Source: Bidens hawaiensis
Lineage: Eukaryota > Streptophyta > Magnoliopsida > Asterales > Asteraceae
Direction of reading: 5' to 3'
DNA length: 64,000 bases
NCBI GenBank assembly: GCA_021521415.1
Contig: JAIQDT010014638.1
Location: forward strand, 1 to 64,000
Of the stretch, positions 1 through 12,369 are shown piece after piece. Both the position numbers and the translations under genes were made by a program. Numbering within the stretch: position 1 is the first letter of the stretch; each line of letters begins with the position of its first letter. The notes under the pieces are model-generated. The model was given only the letters and a program-made list of their open reading frames with translations, ran no database searches and had not been told where the DNA came from.

Positions 1-1298
1 ATAACTCCCCGAATCAGCCTTGACATGTGCTTTTTAAAAAATCATAAAAAGTAATCAAAACTCATCAAAAAATTACAAAATTTACGTTTCTGGAAACTAG
101 ACTCGGAGTACAATATACTAGATTCAAGAATCAAGCAACAAGAATCGTTTAACATCATGTTATAGACCAATAAATAAACAAGAACGAATATGTCAGCAAA
201 CTGTTATCATCAAAACTCAAACCCTGACACGTTTATGATATTTCTAGGGTATTAATTCATCAATTAGCATCATAATAATCAAAATTACAAAGATTGAACA
301 TCTAGGATTTATCTAGAACTTATCAATAACTTATCAAAACATGAAATTGATACATGAAACTTACCAATTAATGTTAGGAAGGGTGAGAATTACTAAAGAG
401 CACCACCAATTGCAATAATCAAGATTGAATTGAAAGTGATTAGGCTTTGTTGGGAGGTTTGGGATCTTGAAAGAGCGGGGCAGTCGATTGTTTGGGGATG
501 GGGATTAGGGTTGGGTTAGTAATAATATTATATTTTTAATCATATTTACAAGAATGACCTTTTCGAATAATTATTGGCTTTAAACGAACCTTTTAACACC
601 ATACCAAATTATAATCGAATTATTAAGACCAAAACACTAGCCCGAGTTTATAAAAATAAAGTCTCATTGTTATTTTATAAATACTACATTATAAAAGCTG
701 GAAACGTATCAGTTACGCGCAATTGATTGAAATTTCACACAACAAGCTACAAAGTAAGCACCTAATCATTTAGCATGTGCTTTCACATAGATAATATTAT
801 AAATTTATGTCTGAGTTATTATTATTTTTTATATAACAACTAATAGCATGTTTAGAGAACATAATGCACTAAATCGAGTAATACATAAAATCATGCAGCA
901 CATAACAATTATATCCAAATTATTTAAATATATATTATTCGACATTAATCACCAACGGGTACTAACGGACTCATGTGTGTGACTTTAACGACTCATGTGA
1001 ATGTTATGCATGACGTGTAAGATAACAGAGTTATGGTTTAAAGTGTTGACGTGAAAGTGCAGGGTGTCGCATAAGCTTCGACGGCACGGATTGGGGGAAT
1101 GGCTTAGGTTATGATAATATCAAGATTGTCCAAATTCAACCCCTACACTTTGAAATAAGGTTCCCATGCTCCCAAACTAGAGTATAATATTTTAAGAAAA
1201 TACCAATAGGTCCTTGAGTCGTCAAACGAACACCGAGAATTATATAGAAACTCTACAATGCGAGACATTTGGGTTACGGGAAATATAGGGATGTTACA
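1..1298 (-). mobile_element. Family B gypsy-like LTR fragment (outermost 3' LTR, cut by window edge)
   Basis: This block repeats, with substitutions and small indels, at about 9816-10788 and 18347-19650. All three copies end in GGGATGTTACA, which on the minus strand is an LTR start (TGTAACATCCC). The purine tract just outside (reverse complement of 1299-1312) identifies it as the 3' LTR of a minus-strand element. The block keeps the GTAAGT donor-like site near 351-365 seen in the other copies. Small frames inside it (such as 1258-1455) are not conserved and I do not consider them genes. The rest of this LTR lies left of the window. Confidence 0.8.
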
Positions 1299-1469
1299 AG
1301 TCTACCCCCTTACATTGGGATTCATCCCTAAATCCCGACAATTCCGGAAACAAGTTCGGGTAAAGCCTTTTCATATCGTCCTCGGATTCCGAAGAAGCCT
1401 CGAAATAATAAACAAACTTTGGGCCCTTCAAAGTCATGGACGAGACAAACATTAGAAAATATGGATGAC
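1299..1469 (-). mobile_element. Family B internal stub with polypurine tract
   Basis: This matches 10789-10960 closely and is the internal sequence next to a 3' LTR. It begins with AGTCTACCCCCTTA, whose complement is a purine-rich plus-strand primer abutting the LTR. At about 1470 similarity to the interior stops abruptly and LTR sequence equivalent to about 17154 begins. This is a deletion junction that removed most of an interior and the first part of the next LTR. Confidence 0.7.
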
Positions 1470-1647
1470 TCATTCTAACATACACGTAAAGTCAGCTTGA
1501 GCTGAGTGAGTTCAAGTTTTTATCATCAAAATATTTTAAACTCAAACATTGGTGCTTCACATACGACTTCCATAATGATATATATAAATAACATCATAAT
1601 AATACATAAATATATAAATAAATAAATTTTTCCCTAGTCAAGCTTGT
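1470..1647 (-). mobile_element. Family B middle LTR, left piece
   Basis: This aligns with 17154-17313 of the complete LTR, including the hairpin TCAGC-TTGA-GCTGA at 1492-1505 inside CTGAGTGAGTTC. The alignment resumes at 8776 (CGTAACAC...), so a 7.1 kb Athila-like element separates the two pieces. No clean TSD is visible at that insertion: the left flank is CTTGT and the right flank CGTAA. Confidence 0.7.
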
Positions 1648-2828
1648 TGATCGATGTCAAAAGGTCAATAAAAAACACTTATAAAATACCTTTACTAGCT
1701 AGGGCAAGTAAGGTGTCGAATCCACATGGAATCAGTGAAAAGTGCAAGTGAACTCAAATTTTATAATAAAAATAATTAAAGGGGACAAACGATGTAAAGC
1801 GATTTAGTTGATTAGTTTGTAAACAATAATATAAAAATAACCAAACTCCAAGGTTCGGGTTTTGCAACAAATTAAGGAATTGATAAACTTCTTTGGACGG
1901 TTTATTATAAAATATGTAAACCAAAAGACTTAACGACTGATTGTGTTGATCGTCAGAACTGAATCCGAACAATTGACACGGGTTAATGAAAATCTACTTG
2001 ATTATCGGTTTTACTTGCTGAAAAACAAAATCAATAATATGGTTATCGATAAACGGGTCAATGACGAAAGAACTTAATCCTAATTGTTGATGACCACAAA
2101 TCAATTAACTGACAAAAGATTAAGTAATCAATTAATAAAACCCGTTTAAGCACAAAAGCAAACACAAAGAATTGATCAATTACAAATCCAATGTTAAGGT
2201 ATAGAATAACAAACCCTAACATGCAACTCAAGCCTACAACCGGAGATGGTTATGAAGTCCTTAGCCTTGCATCTGGATCTTCATGTTCTTGATTATGATG
2301 TTTGAGATGGTGTTCATGGATCAATCTTGTGATTAGGATGAGTGTTGGTGGTGTAAGATAGCCAACAAGAAGTCCCAAAACTGATTACGATTGAATCCTC
2401 TTGACCTTAGGGTTTTTGGGCTTTAAATAATGAAGAAAAATACCAAAAACCTATTTTCTGTCAGACCAGACCGTAAGCTACGGTCTGGCCACCGTAGCTT
2501 ACGGTCAAACCGTAGCTTACGGTCTGCACACTCTGCCTTACGGTCCTGCCAGCCTAAATCTTGTTTTCTTCATAGAATCTTCGTTTCAACTCTGATTTCC
2601 TCTCCTTTTGCGGCCACGTCTTGGTATTTAAATTATCTATCATCTAATAGATCATTACTTTCATTTCCACTCCATCATGAATACTCCAAATTAGATTCTT
2701 TAAGCTCCATTAAGCCCTTCACACCTGTAACCATAAACGCACTCAAAGTAATCGTGTTAAAAACATATAACTAATCAAAACACACGAATTTACACACTTA
2801 ATACACATATTTCTACCCACACATCACA
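1648..2828 (-). mobile_element. Athila-like 3' LTR
   Basis: This 1181-bp block is repeated at 7216-8402. In minus orientation it starts TGTGATGTGTGGG at 2828, next to the PPT (complement of TCCCCACGC at 2829-2837), and ends GATCA at 1648. It contains three consecutive hairpins at 2461-2550 and, near 1700, the conserved GGATTCGACAC-type stretch (read on the minus strand) common near the end of Athila/Tat LTRs. The frame at 2430-2774 is not a gene: it overlaps the hairpins. Confidence 0.8.
2461..2550. repeat. Three tandem hairpins with a CCGTAGCTTACGG core
   Basis: The first is a perfect 10-bp stem, CCAGACCGTA (2466-2475) with TACGGTCTGG (2479-2488) and loop AGC. Two more ACCGTA-GCT-TACGGT hairpins follow within 35 bp. 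The same block lies at about 8036-8130 in the other LTR with a few mismatches, and a partial third copy at 8465-8505. These are GC-rich islands in an AT-rich LTR. Confidence 0.85.
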
Positions 2829-4470
2829 TCCCCACGCTTATCATTTGTTTGCCCTCAAGCAAACTCTCATGCAACACATACACCTCGATCGACGATTCAT
2901 CAATTATCAGTATTAATACTAGTGAGGTATAATGTCATACCCGATTCCTAAGAACTGACACTGTCAAGGTTGATAACCCACCAAACAATTTAATGATACA
3001 TTTTAAAACTATTATAATATCTCTCCACTCGGTTAAGGCACATATGTTCATACCCCTCATAATATAATATCTCTCCACTCGGTTTAATTTCTGGAGCAAC
3101 AAAAAAATGTGCTAGTATCTCTCTGCCCTCTATACCAAGTATGACCACAAAGTAATAAGCTTGGAACCAAGTAATATCTCCACCTATATAAACGCTTTGA
3201 CACAAATGCAAATCAAGAGGACTTAAACCAGGTTGTAACGGGGCTAAGTGTAAGGGTATGGAAGGGAATTTTTGAAGTAGCTCAGACGATACGATCCGGC
3301 TTATTACAAAACAACTAAATAAACCACGACTAAACAACTAAACAAACTCACTGAATTTCATTTACAACCAATACTTACTAGAACATTGACTCTTTTTGAG
3401 CTTTTCTTTGACTTTTCATCTTTTTTTTTCAAACTCATAATACTTGAACTTTGCAACTTTAACACAATTTTTTTTTCACAGTGACCATAATGCTAAATAC
3501 ATCCCACTGATAAATATTAAAACAATTACAAAGAAACCTATTAAGCCGGATCGTCCCGTAATATAACACTCGGGTTGATTGAACGAAAGAATATGTCTAA
3601 AAACGTTTTCTAAGGGATCCAACCCCCCGCCCCTCTCATTACCCACGCTCATATATATTTCTCCATATTTTTCCATCCCCACATTTGAGAATTACAATGC
3701 CCTCAATGTAACTCAGATTTTCAAAAACAGATGCAAACACGGAATATTCATACCAATTGCAATTGAAGTGACAACCAATTACCCGTCTCCAGATTTAAAT
3801 AAAGTTGCATACCATTAAACAAAACACATAAATTTTTTAAACAAAAACATAAACATAAACACCACCCACATGACCCAAAAGTTCATCACGCCACCCAACC
3901 ACCCATAAACACAAATATTAAACAGTCAACAACAAATAAAAGGTAGGGAGAGACACATGGACCTGACTCAAATCTCTTATGTCAAACGGGTCCTGCTGAT
4001 GAGTACTTTTGCAACCTTGACCCACACTTCATGATTATGATATGACAATATCTACTTCACCGAATCTTGACAAAACCACCATGAGCTTCCCCACACTTAG
4101 GGTTCACTATGACCAAAAATCACAAACAAAAAGTAACACGCAAAAAGAAAACCAAAAATAAAGAAAAAAAACAAAAAAGATCGGGTTACCTCCTGGTCAG
4201 CGCTAAGCTTTTGTTAAGGTCTTCAGCCAGACCGTTACCTCATTTTGTAGTTATGGTGGTCTAACGGAGTGCTTACCTTCCTCCACCTCATTCTTCTTAC
4301 TTCTCCAACATAATCGTAGCTCTAATGCTTCCCATCTTGGCCCAAAGCATGCCAACCTCCTCTGTTCATTCTCGAATCCTGGTGGCATCTTTACCTTCTC
4401 CTTCTTTGGTGGTTTCTTCTTGTATGTTCCATCATTTTACTAACTGACCACTACTTCCATCACCCTCTTA
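2829..4470 (-). other. Athila-like 3' non-coding region
   Basis: This AT-rich stretch between the 3' LTR and the end of the protease remnant includes the PPT at its left edge. Near 4180-4210 the minus strand carries the sequence that follows pol in Athila-type elements. I see no supported coding sequence here. The frames at 2990-3337, 3476-3682 and 3579-3818 are short, overlap on both strands and show no recognisable domain. Confidence 0.55.
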
Positions 4471-4548
4471 GTATTGTTCGTTGAACTTATTGTTGCTCAA
4501 CTTTTTACATCTACTGAATTTAACTCTTCCTGTTCACGCTTAGACCTG

Positions 4549-5165
4549 TCAAAAACAACACTTTTCTCCTTTTTTGGTGTCATCCTCACATGCACGGGGA
4601 AAACACCCATTAGTAGCACAAGACCTAGAATAATTATTTTCAAAAGAATAATCATATGAGTTTGAAAATATAATTAAAATTAACTTACGGTTACCGAAGG
4701 TCACGCAAACTGTTACGTCTCGGCAGTTAATCTGAGCATTTGAAGTAGCCAAAACGGTTTCCCCAATATAACACGGGGTTCTTCTTCCTTCTCAGCCGGT
4801 GCATAATCAAGTACCAAGAAATCCTCAGGGTAGTAAAAATCACCAACCTTTACCGCAACACCAACTTGCTTCCCCCGAGGGCGTCTTCGAGTGAAATCAG
4901 CTAACACCAAGGTGGTATCAACTTCTTGTAAAGGTCCAAAATCAAACTGGTCATACACACTCCCCGGTAGAACACTCACACTCGCACCATAATCAACAAG
5001 TTCCTTGGTGGTCTTGAACTCACTAATCTGAATAGAGATGAGTGGTGCCCCCATTTCAAATTCTTCAACCGTGTCATTCTCCACACTATCTTCGATTGTG
5101 ATGGCACTGACGTGTGCATTTTTTCCATTTGGTGAACTGCTACCCTGATGGCTGGGGTTCTTCAA
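4549..5165 (-). pseudogene. Athila-like retropepsin (aspartic protease) remnant
   Basis: The 150-residue frame 5165-4713 shows an aspartic-protease core: DYGASVSVLPGSVYD, where DYGAS replaces the usual D-[TL]-GAS active-site loop, then VDTTLVLADFT, FYYPEDFLVLDY and VILGKPF. The catalytic Asp is present. After ILGKPF the frame shifts near 4750, and the following family residues (ATSNAQINCRD, FGNRKL) continue in the 4752-4549 frame, so at least one indel breaks it. In an intact element this enzyme would release Gag and Pol proteins from the polyprotein. Reverse transcriptase, expected next, is absent. Confidence 0.75.
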
Positions 5166-5437
5166 AGTGTCACTCGGTAGTCTAGATGGATTTCTCTTTA
5201 GGCTTGCATTTCTTCTACTAGTTGACTCACCTATTTATCTCTTGAAACATTTGCCTTCTCTTGGAGTTCCATCCTCTGATTCATTTGATTCAGTAACTCA
5301 ATCACATCCTTAATCGAATCCTCTTTGTTGCCAGACGAATTCCATTTCCCCTGCTAACAACTCTTTTGATAACCTTTATTGTAACCCCCCGAATCTATTT
5401 GATTGTGCCCACTCTGACCACTACCCGAGCTATTACC

Positions 5438-6950
5438 TTACTGTTTCTGGTTCGACTGATAACCTGTCTTCTGAAAATTACCTTGAAAGTTCGGGTTCTG
5501 TTGCTTGTTCGGATTTCCATAACTGAAGTTTGGACGATTCCTAAGGCCCGGATGATAAGTATTTGATTTCATATTATTGTATTTCCTTTCACCCTGCACA
5601 TAGTTGACCTCTTCTTCTTCAGTTTCTTCATCTTGCACAACCCCACAACTCGCAACCTCGTGTCCTAATTCTCCACAACCTTCACATACCGGATATGTTT
5701 TTCCTGATTTCCGGCTCCTTGTAGACCTGCAACCAACAACCTATCCGTCTTCTTTTCCAGTCTATCCATTCTATCATCTGCGCCATGACTTTCAGCTGCT
5801 TTTACCACTGACCTTTTTGACATCCTGTTCGACTGTGCCTATCTCTCTGAATTACTCGCGTATCTCTCCAAATACCCCCAATCCTCGTTCTCATATTTGC
5901 AAGAAAAGATCCATTCGTGGTGGCTTGGAAGTCACGAACGTCATCATTTGAGAGACTATCGAGGAATGCCTTTAACAATTCCCATATGGCAATCCCATGA
6001 TGTGGACAAGTCCTCAACAATCGTTTAAACCTTTGGAATGATTTATAAAAATTTCACCGGTGATCTGCTGAAATTTCGAATGTTGTTACGGGCCTCTGTG
6101 GTTCTCTATGGAGTATAAGACTCGTCTAAAAACTGTTGTGCCAAGTCTCCCCAAGTGAAAATACTAGCTGATGGCAATGATAGAAACCACCGTTTTGCTG
6201 CATCTTTCAAGCTAAACTGGAAGACTACCATCTTCACCTCTTCCTCAGTAAAGCCTTGAATTGAGATGAGTGCGCATCCTTCATTAAAATCACTCAGGTG
6301 CAGGTAAGGTTCTTCTAAAGCCTTCCCATTAAATGTAGGTAACCCTGTCATACTACTCTGTCTTACTGAAAAAGTCATTCCATTTCTGACAGGGATAATG
6401 ATTGGTAGAAGGTTTGTGGCCACTTGTGGAACCAAATGACTTTGAACTCCTCTGACTGGTGGTCGGAAATATGCTCTCGGCACTCCATCATTAAACTCGT
6501 AATACTGTGCCCGTTGTTCACGATCTTGCTGGCGTCTCGGTTCTCGATCTCTATGTTGATTTTCTGGATGATTATCTCGAATTTCTTTGTCATCACGGGG
6601 ATCTTGTTCTGATGTCGACTCCCCTATACATTTCCAAACTCCTCCTCATCCTCAGAATCAAAACCAAGGTCATCCCCTATATGCCAATTTTCCACTCGTG
6701 CACGAGCACGATTAACCTCGTTTCTTTCGTCTCTCAAATCATCGTGTCTTTGACGGTTCACTGGCGCAGATCTGATTGAGAAATTCATCCCCGTTAAACC
6801 ACCGCTTGTGATTACGGTTAACATCTCTTTGGTCGAACAGATTGCGGTTTCTGTCACGGTTAACATTCTGTTTTGTGGAACTGTTTGTTCTTGGTTATGT
6901 GGTCGGTAAACATTTGTGTATCTTCGGTTTCGGTTACTCATGGTCTCTTC
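5438..6950 (-). pseudogene. Athila-like gag remnant
   Basis: Gag pieces lie in several frames. The N-terminus is 6941-6624 (MSNRNRRYTN...). The retrotransposon-gag core is 6483-6106 (LPTFNGKALEEPYLHL, KDAAKRWFLSLP, TWGDLAQQFLDE). More gag follows at 6020-5802 (CPHHGIAIWELLKAFLDSL). A CCHC zinc knuckle of the form CEGCGELGHEVASC lies at about 5688-5645, followed by the asparagine-rich tail SNTYHPGLRNRPNFSYGN in 5638-5438. Intact Gag would form the virus-like particle in the cytoplasm. Several frameshifts between the pieces make it non-functional. Confidence 0.8.
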
Positions 6951-7194
6951 TTTTGGTGTTATGATTTCGGGTATTTTGTTTAGTATGGGTTTTTGAGCTG
7001 CTCGGTTTCGTCTTGCTGTTTTCTCGATTTCGGGATCAAACTGGAGCGGCTCTTTCTCACGGGAATATCTCGTCTACATCAACTTGTGGAGTTACCTGCA
7101 CAGACAAAAACACTAACACCCCGCGTAAAATCATTGAAGAAAAATTAAAAACAATAACTAAAAGCTAAGCTAAACTAGCACTTTGCGCGTTGAT

Positions 7195-7212
7195 TCCCCG
7201 GCAACGGCGCCA
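7195..7212 (-). promoter_or_regulatory. Primer binding site, tRNA-Asp type
   Basis: The complement reads TGGCGCCGTTGCCGGGGA, the PBS typical of Athila-type elements (complementary to the 3' end of tRNA-Asp). It lies 3 nt inside the 5' LTR end at 7216. It fixes the orientation as minus strand. Confidence 0.85.
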
Positions 7213-7215
7213 TTT

Positions 7216-8402
7216 TGATCAATGTCGAAAGGTCAATAAAAAATACTTATAAAATACCTTTACTAGCTAGGCAAGTAAGATGTCGAATCCACAGGGAATC
7301 ATTAGAAAGTGCAAGTGAACTCAAATTTTATAATAAAAATAATTAAAGTGGACATACGATGTCAAGCGGTTTAGTGGATTAGTTTGTAAACAACAATATA
7401 AAAATAACCAAACTCCAAGGTTCGGGTTTTGCAACAAATTAAGGAATTGATAAACTTCTTTGGACGGTTTCTTATAAAATATGTAAATCAAAAGACTTAA
7501 CGACTGACTGTATTAATCGTCAGAACTGAATCCGAACAATTGACACGGCATAAAGAAAATCTACTTGATTGTCGCTTTTAAATACTGAAACACAAAATCA
7601 ATAATATGGTTAACGATAAGCGGGTCAATGAAAAAAGAACTTAATCCTAATTGTTGATGAACACAAATCAATTAACTGACAAAAGATTAAGTAATCAATT
7701 AATTAAAACCGTTTAAACACAAAAGCAAACACAAAGAATTGACCAACCAAATGATTGATCAGTTACAAATCCAAAGTTAAAGTATAGAATAACAAACCCT
7801 AACATGCAACTCAAGCCTACACCCGGAGATGGTTATGAAGTCCTTAGCCTTGCATCTGCATCTTAATGCTCTAGATTATGATGTTGGAGATGGTGTTCAT
7901 GGATCAATCTTGTGATTAGGATGAGTGTTGGTGGTGTAAGATAGCCTCCAAGAAGTCCCAAAGCTGATTACGATTGAATCCTCGGGTTTTTGGGCTTTAA
8001 ATATGGAAGAAAAGTACCAAAAACCTATTTTCCGTCAGACCAGACCGTAAGCTACCGTCTGGCCACCGTAGCTTATGGTCAGACCATAGCTTACGGTCTG
8101 CACACTCTGCCTTACCGTCCTGCTAGCCTAAATCTTGTTTTCTTCATAGAATCTTTGTTTCAACTCTGTTTTCCTCCCCTTTTGCGAACACGTCTTCGTA
8201 TTTCAATTCTCTATCATCTCATAGATCATTACTTTCATTTCCACTCCATCATCAATACTCCAAATTAGATTCTTTAAGCTCCGTTAACCTCTTCACACTT
8301 GTAACCACAAACGCACTTAAAGTAATCGTGTTCACAATATATAACTAACCAAAACACATGACTTTACACACTTAATACATATATTTCTACCCACACATCA
8401 CA
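7216..8402 (-). mobile_element. Athila-like 5' LTR
   Basis: This is the 1187-bp counterpart of 1648-2828, colinear throughout and clearly diverged. It ends CCACACATCACA at 8402, the same terminus as the left LTR. The hairpin cluster at 8036-8130 carries mismatches, for example a stem arm with TACCGTCTGG. Confidence 0.8.
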
Positions 8403-8775
8403 TCCACACACTTATCATTTGCTTGCCCTCAAGCAAACTCTCATGCAACACACACACTTATCATTACGGTCTGCACACTCTGCCTTACGGTCCTGCCAGC
8501 CTAAATGTTGTTTTCTTCATAGAATCTTCATTTCAACTTCGTTTTCCACCCCGTTTTCGGCCACGTCTTCGTATTTCAATTCTCTATCATCATATCGATC
8601 ATTACTTTCATTTCCACTCCATCATGAATGCTCCAAATTAGCTTCTTTAAGCTACGTTAAGCTATGCACACCTGTAACCACAAACGCACTCAAAGTAATT
8701 GTGTTCACGATATATAACTAATCAAAACACATGACTTTAAACACTTAATACACATATTTCTACCCACACATCACA
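8403..8775 (-). mobile_element. PPT-side stub plus truncated extra Athila-like LTR
   Basis: After the full LTR, 8403-8464 repeats the internal sequence beside the 3' LTR (TTATCATTTG, GCCCTCAAGC as at 2838-2870). Then 8465-8775 repeats the last 311 bp of the LTR from the hairpin cluster onward. The order LTR, PPT-side stub, partial LTR is what a head-to-tail pair of elements gives after an internal deletion. Confidence 0.75.
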
Positions 8776-10788
8776 CGTAACACAAGTCACATCCTCTCAA
8801 TCCCAAAACACAAAGTTAAGGTTCCGAATAAACTTCACCTAAAGGACATATAAACTGTTAGGGGATTTCACATTCGTTCGCCCCAAGGACAGTACTTCCT
8901 GTCCCGTGACTCCTCAACTTAACCCCAACCGGGAAATCAAGGAATTTTTCATACATCACTTTGACCAGGTCATGGCTTAACAAAAATATACACATGGTGG
9001 CCCACACAACACATACACATAAAACAACATCAAACTTATAAACTTCCAAGCATAGATAGTAAAAATAACATAAACTATGCACTAACATTCAAATGCTTCA
9101 AAATGGTAAAATTGTCATAAAACGTGTATGCTAGCCCAAAATGTAAAACATTTAAAAAGGAGCATCATGAAACTCACACGGTGTCGCGTGTGATAGAATT
9201 TTCTCAAAACCAAAGGAATGCATTTGATTCGCTAACTGCTACCTAGTACAAGTGTTTAAGTTAGGAGAGCATGTTCAACATCACATGACTCTAAGACCCA
9301 CGTATGAACTTACAAACAAACACAAACTTGACCCGACGGCTTGTTCGTGATTATACTTAAAGTCAACTGTACCAAAAAGTCCTAACATGTATCCACACAT
9401 CGTATCATGGCAAATCAACCAAACATTCATCATACAACTTAACTTATGACCACTTAGTTCACGAGACAGATTCTAGCATGTATAAACGAATTTCATTCAC
9501 CAATCAAATCATAGAACTAAATTCTAAAATATATACCACAGAAGAAAATATAGATTGGGTTTCTCAAACAATATTTTATTATATTTTTCTCATGCATGAA
9601 AAACTCACAATAATCCAACCATTACATATATGCATCAACAGTTCAGCAGATTGCGCATCAAAAACTAGTTTAATGGTTCTCTCTACTCATTAATCCATAT
9701 TGTGCAAGACCAATTGGGTTGTCTTTGAAACTCATAATACTAATTTCTAGAACTAGAGCCAACCCGTTTGGTTTTGTTATTAGGGAGTTATGGTGTTGGA
9801 AAGACAGACTAGAAAATAACTCCCCAAATCAGCCTTGATATATACTTTTTTAAAATCATAAAAAGTAATAAAAATTCGTCCAAATATTACAAAATTTACC
9901 TTTTTGGAAACTAGAATCAGAGTACTATATACTAGTTTCAAGAATCCATCATCAAGCATCGTTTAACATCAGGTTATAGACCAATAAATAAACAAGAAAA
10001 AATCTGTCAGTAAACTGTTATCATCAAAACTCAAATCCTAACACGTTTATGATATTTCTAGGGTTTTAATTAATCAATTAGCAACATAATCATCAAAATT
10101 ACAAAGATTGAAAATCTAGGATTTACAAGAACTTATCAAAACATGAAACTGATACATGAAACTTACCAATTAATGTTAGGAATGGTGAGAATTACTCAAG
10201 AACAACACCAATTGCAATAATCAAGATTGAATTGAAGGTGATTAGGCTTTGTTGGGAGGTTTCGGATCGTGAAAGAGAGGTGTTGTCGATGGTTTTGGGA
10301 TGGGTATTAGGGTTGGGTTAGTTATAATATTATATTTAATCATACAAGAACGATCCTTTTAGAATATTTTTTGGCTTTAAACGAATTTGAATAATTTAAC
10401 ATATATGATTTGACATTAATCACCAACGGGTACTGACGGACTTATGTGTGTGACTCTTTAATGAATCATGTGAATGTAATGCATGACGTGTAAGATAACT
10501 GAGTTAGGTTAACAGTGTTGACATGAAAGTGTAGGGTGTCACATAAGCTTCGACGGCATGGATTGGTTAGCCTTGCATCATTGGGGGGGGGGGGGATGGC
10601 TTAGGTTATGATAATATCAAGAATGTCCTAATTCAACCCCTACACTTTGCAATAAGGTTCCCATGCTCTAGAGTATAATATTTAAGAAAATACCAATAGG
10701 TCCTCGAGTCGTTAAATGAACCCCGAGAATTATTCACAAACTCTACAAAGCGAGACATTGGGGTTACGGGAAATTTTGGGATGTTACA
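8776..10788 (-). mobile_element. Family B middle LTR, right piece (3' LTR of the main copy)
   Basis: This is colinear with about 17316-19650 and completes the LTR begun at 1470-1647. Compared with the intact copy it lacks about 330 bp near 10385. It contains a G homopolymer at about 10585. The donor-like ACTTACC (complement GGTAAGT) at about 10161 is kept. It ends GATGTTACA at 10788, followed by a PPT. The minor frames inside have no conserved counterpart. Confidence 0.8.
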
Positions 10789-11139
10789 AGTCTACTCCAC
10801 TTACATTAGGATTCGTCCCCGAATCCTGCCAATTCCGGAAACAAGTTTGGGTGAACCTTTTCATATCGTCCTCGGATTCCGAAGAAGCCTCGAAACAATA
10901 AACAAACTTAAGGCCCTTCAAAGTCAACGACGAGACAAACATTCGAAAATATGGATGACTCTAGGAATTGTATGGACTCCCGATACGACCTCTTGTAACT
11001 AACTCATGCTACTCATACTTTAATCCTACGAGATAGAATCTTCACGTAATCAATCACAAGTCGTATTCAGCACATGGAAAGTATGGGTAAACTTCAAATA
11101 ACATTTTTAAAGTGTTATTAATCGTTTACTTTACACACT
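10789..11139 (-). mobile_element. Family B non-coding interior, PPT side
   Basis: The first 170 bp match the stub at 1299-1469. The complement of AGTCTACTCCACTTA is the PPT. No open frame of note is present. Together with 16653-16869 the whole interior is only about 0.57 kb, with no protein-coding capacity, so the element is a large LTR derivative that must rely on proteins from another element. Confidence 0.7.
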
Positions 11140-12369
11140 TGTGACAACCCCAAATATGGGGCTATTTTTTTTCTTATCGTTAAATACCGAACATAGTGTT
11201 GGTCAAAGCGAACCGTATGTCGATAGGCTTGGCCCAAAAGAAACAAAACGAACCAAAACTCGCTTAACCGAAACGAACCCGAGCCCGATAACTCAAGAAT
11301 TTTAAGAAAGAATCCAACAATTATTTAATCTTACCGGGTATCCAAAACATAAAACTCAACCGCCAAACACTTCTCAAATCAACATTCGAACACCGAACCA
11401 AACGAAGAAAAACTGAAACATGAGATTTGAGACACATCATAAATTACCATGACCTATGTTGTTATCATAATAAAAACTCTTTCTTTAACTAATTATATAA
11501 ATAATAATAATAATAATACATAACAAAATATAATATATCTTCAAAATCCTAATCAGATCTTTTGCACCAATTAAGACCTTGAACACCTTCATTTTTTGTC
11601 CTCCATTCATGTCTCCTCTTCAGCACCAATAAGAGTCATTGCATGCCTTCACAAACCAAGAAATCCTCTGCCCCAAATCTCCATCTCAGTCTTTATAATA
11701 AAATCAAACTTCACTTCTTGCAACACCCATAACTCCCTGTTCTCTCTTTGTAACAACCAAGGAACACCTAGAAAATATGCAGCCCAAGCTTTGTATTCGT
11801 GAATTCTGCCCGAGATAAAAGAAATCTGGTAATTCGTTGTCATGTCTCATTCTATTTTACGATTATGAAAACTGGTTGTTTCTAATTTCCTGGTCAAATA
11901 CTGCAGCCATAACCTCTGTTTGCCTCTCACTACTTCTTGTGGAACCAGCCCAAAAGCGAGACAAGCTGCTTGTGAAATTCCTGGTGTGCACCAGGTATCA
12001 CAACCCGTACTCGTTTTGTTTGTATATGATTCTAAGCTTTGGCTCTGTGTTAAACCCGTATGTTAAACCGTGAACGAATAAGTAAATAACTTTGCTTAGA
12101 ATGATCTAAACATTGTTAATAAACATATTAATAAATCTGATTCAGAGCAAGAGGAAATTAACTTTCTGAATAAGATAGAATTTTGATATGCATCTATTTA
12201 TACATCTCGAATCTCGTGTAAAGTTGTGTTTCTTTAATGTGTTGAGTTCGGTTTGATTCGTGTTTTGTTAATCTTTTATTATTTAAGGTTTTGATTCAAG
12301 TTTATATATATTTATCCTGTTTTAACTCTTTTGGTGTCTTGCATGTTAAACTTAATTCTTTCTATCTTT

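Larger units (their letters stand above)
1648..8775 (-). mobile_element. Degraded Athila-like Ty3/gypsy element, lacking RT and integrase
   Basis: The element is in minus orientation: 5' LTR at right (7216-8402), PBS complementary to tRNA-Asp, gag and protease remnants, a non-coding 3' region, and 3' LTR at left (1648-2828). Athila assignment rests on three things: the tRNA-Asp-type PBS, the retropepsin with Athila-style flanks (LGASVSVLPGSVY-like, here with YGAS instead of LGAS), and a tract near 4180-4210 whose complement resembles the conserved sequence after Athila pol. Reverse transcriptase, RNase H and integrase are missing between about 4470 and 4210. The LTRs differ at many positions, so the insertion is older than those in the right half. 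The frames are broken many times. Confidence 0.8.
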
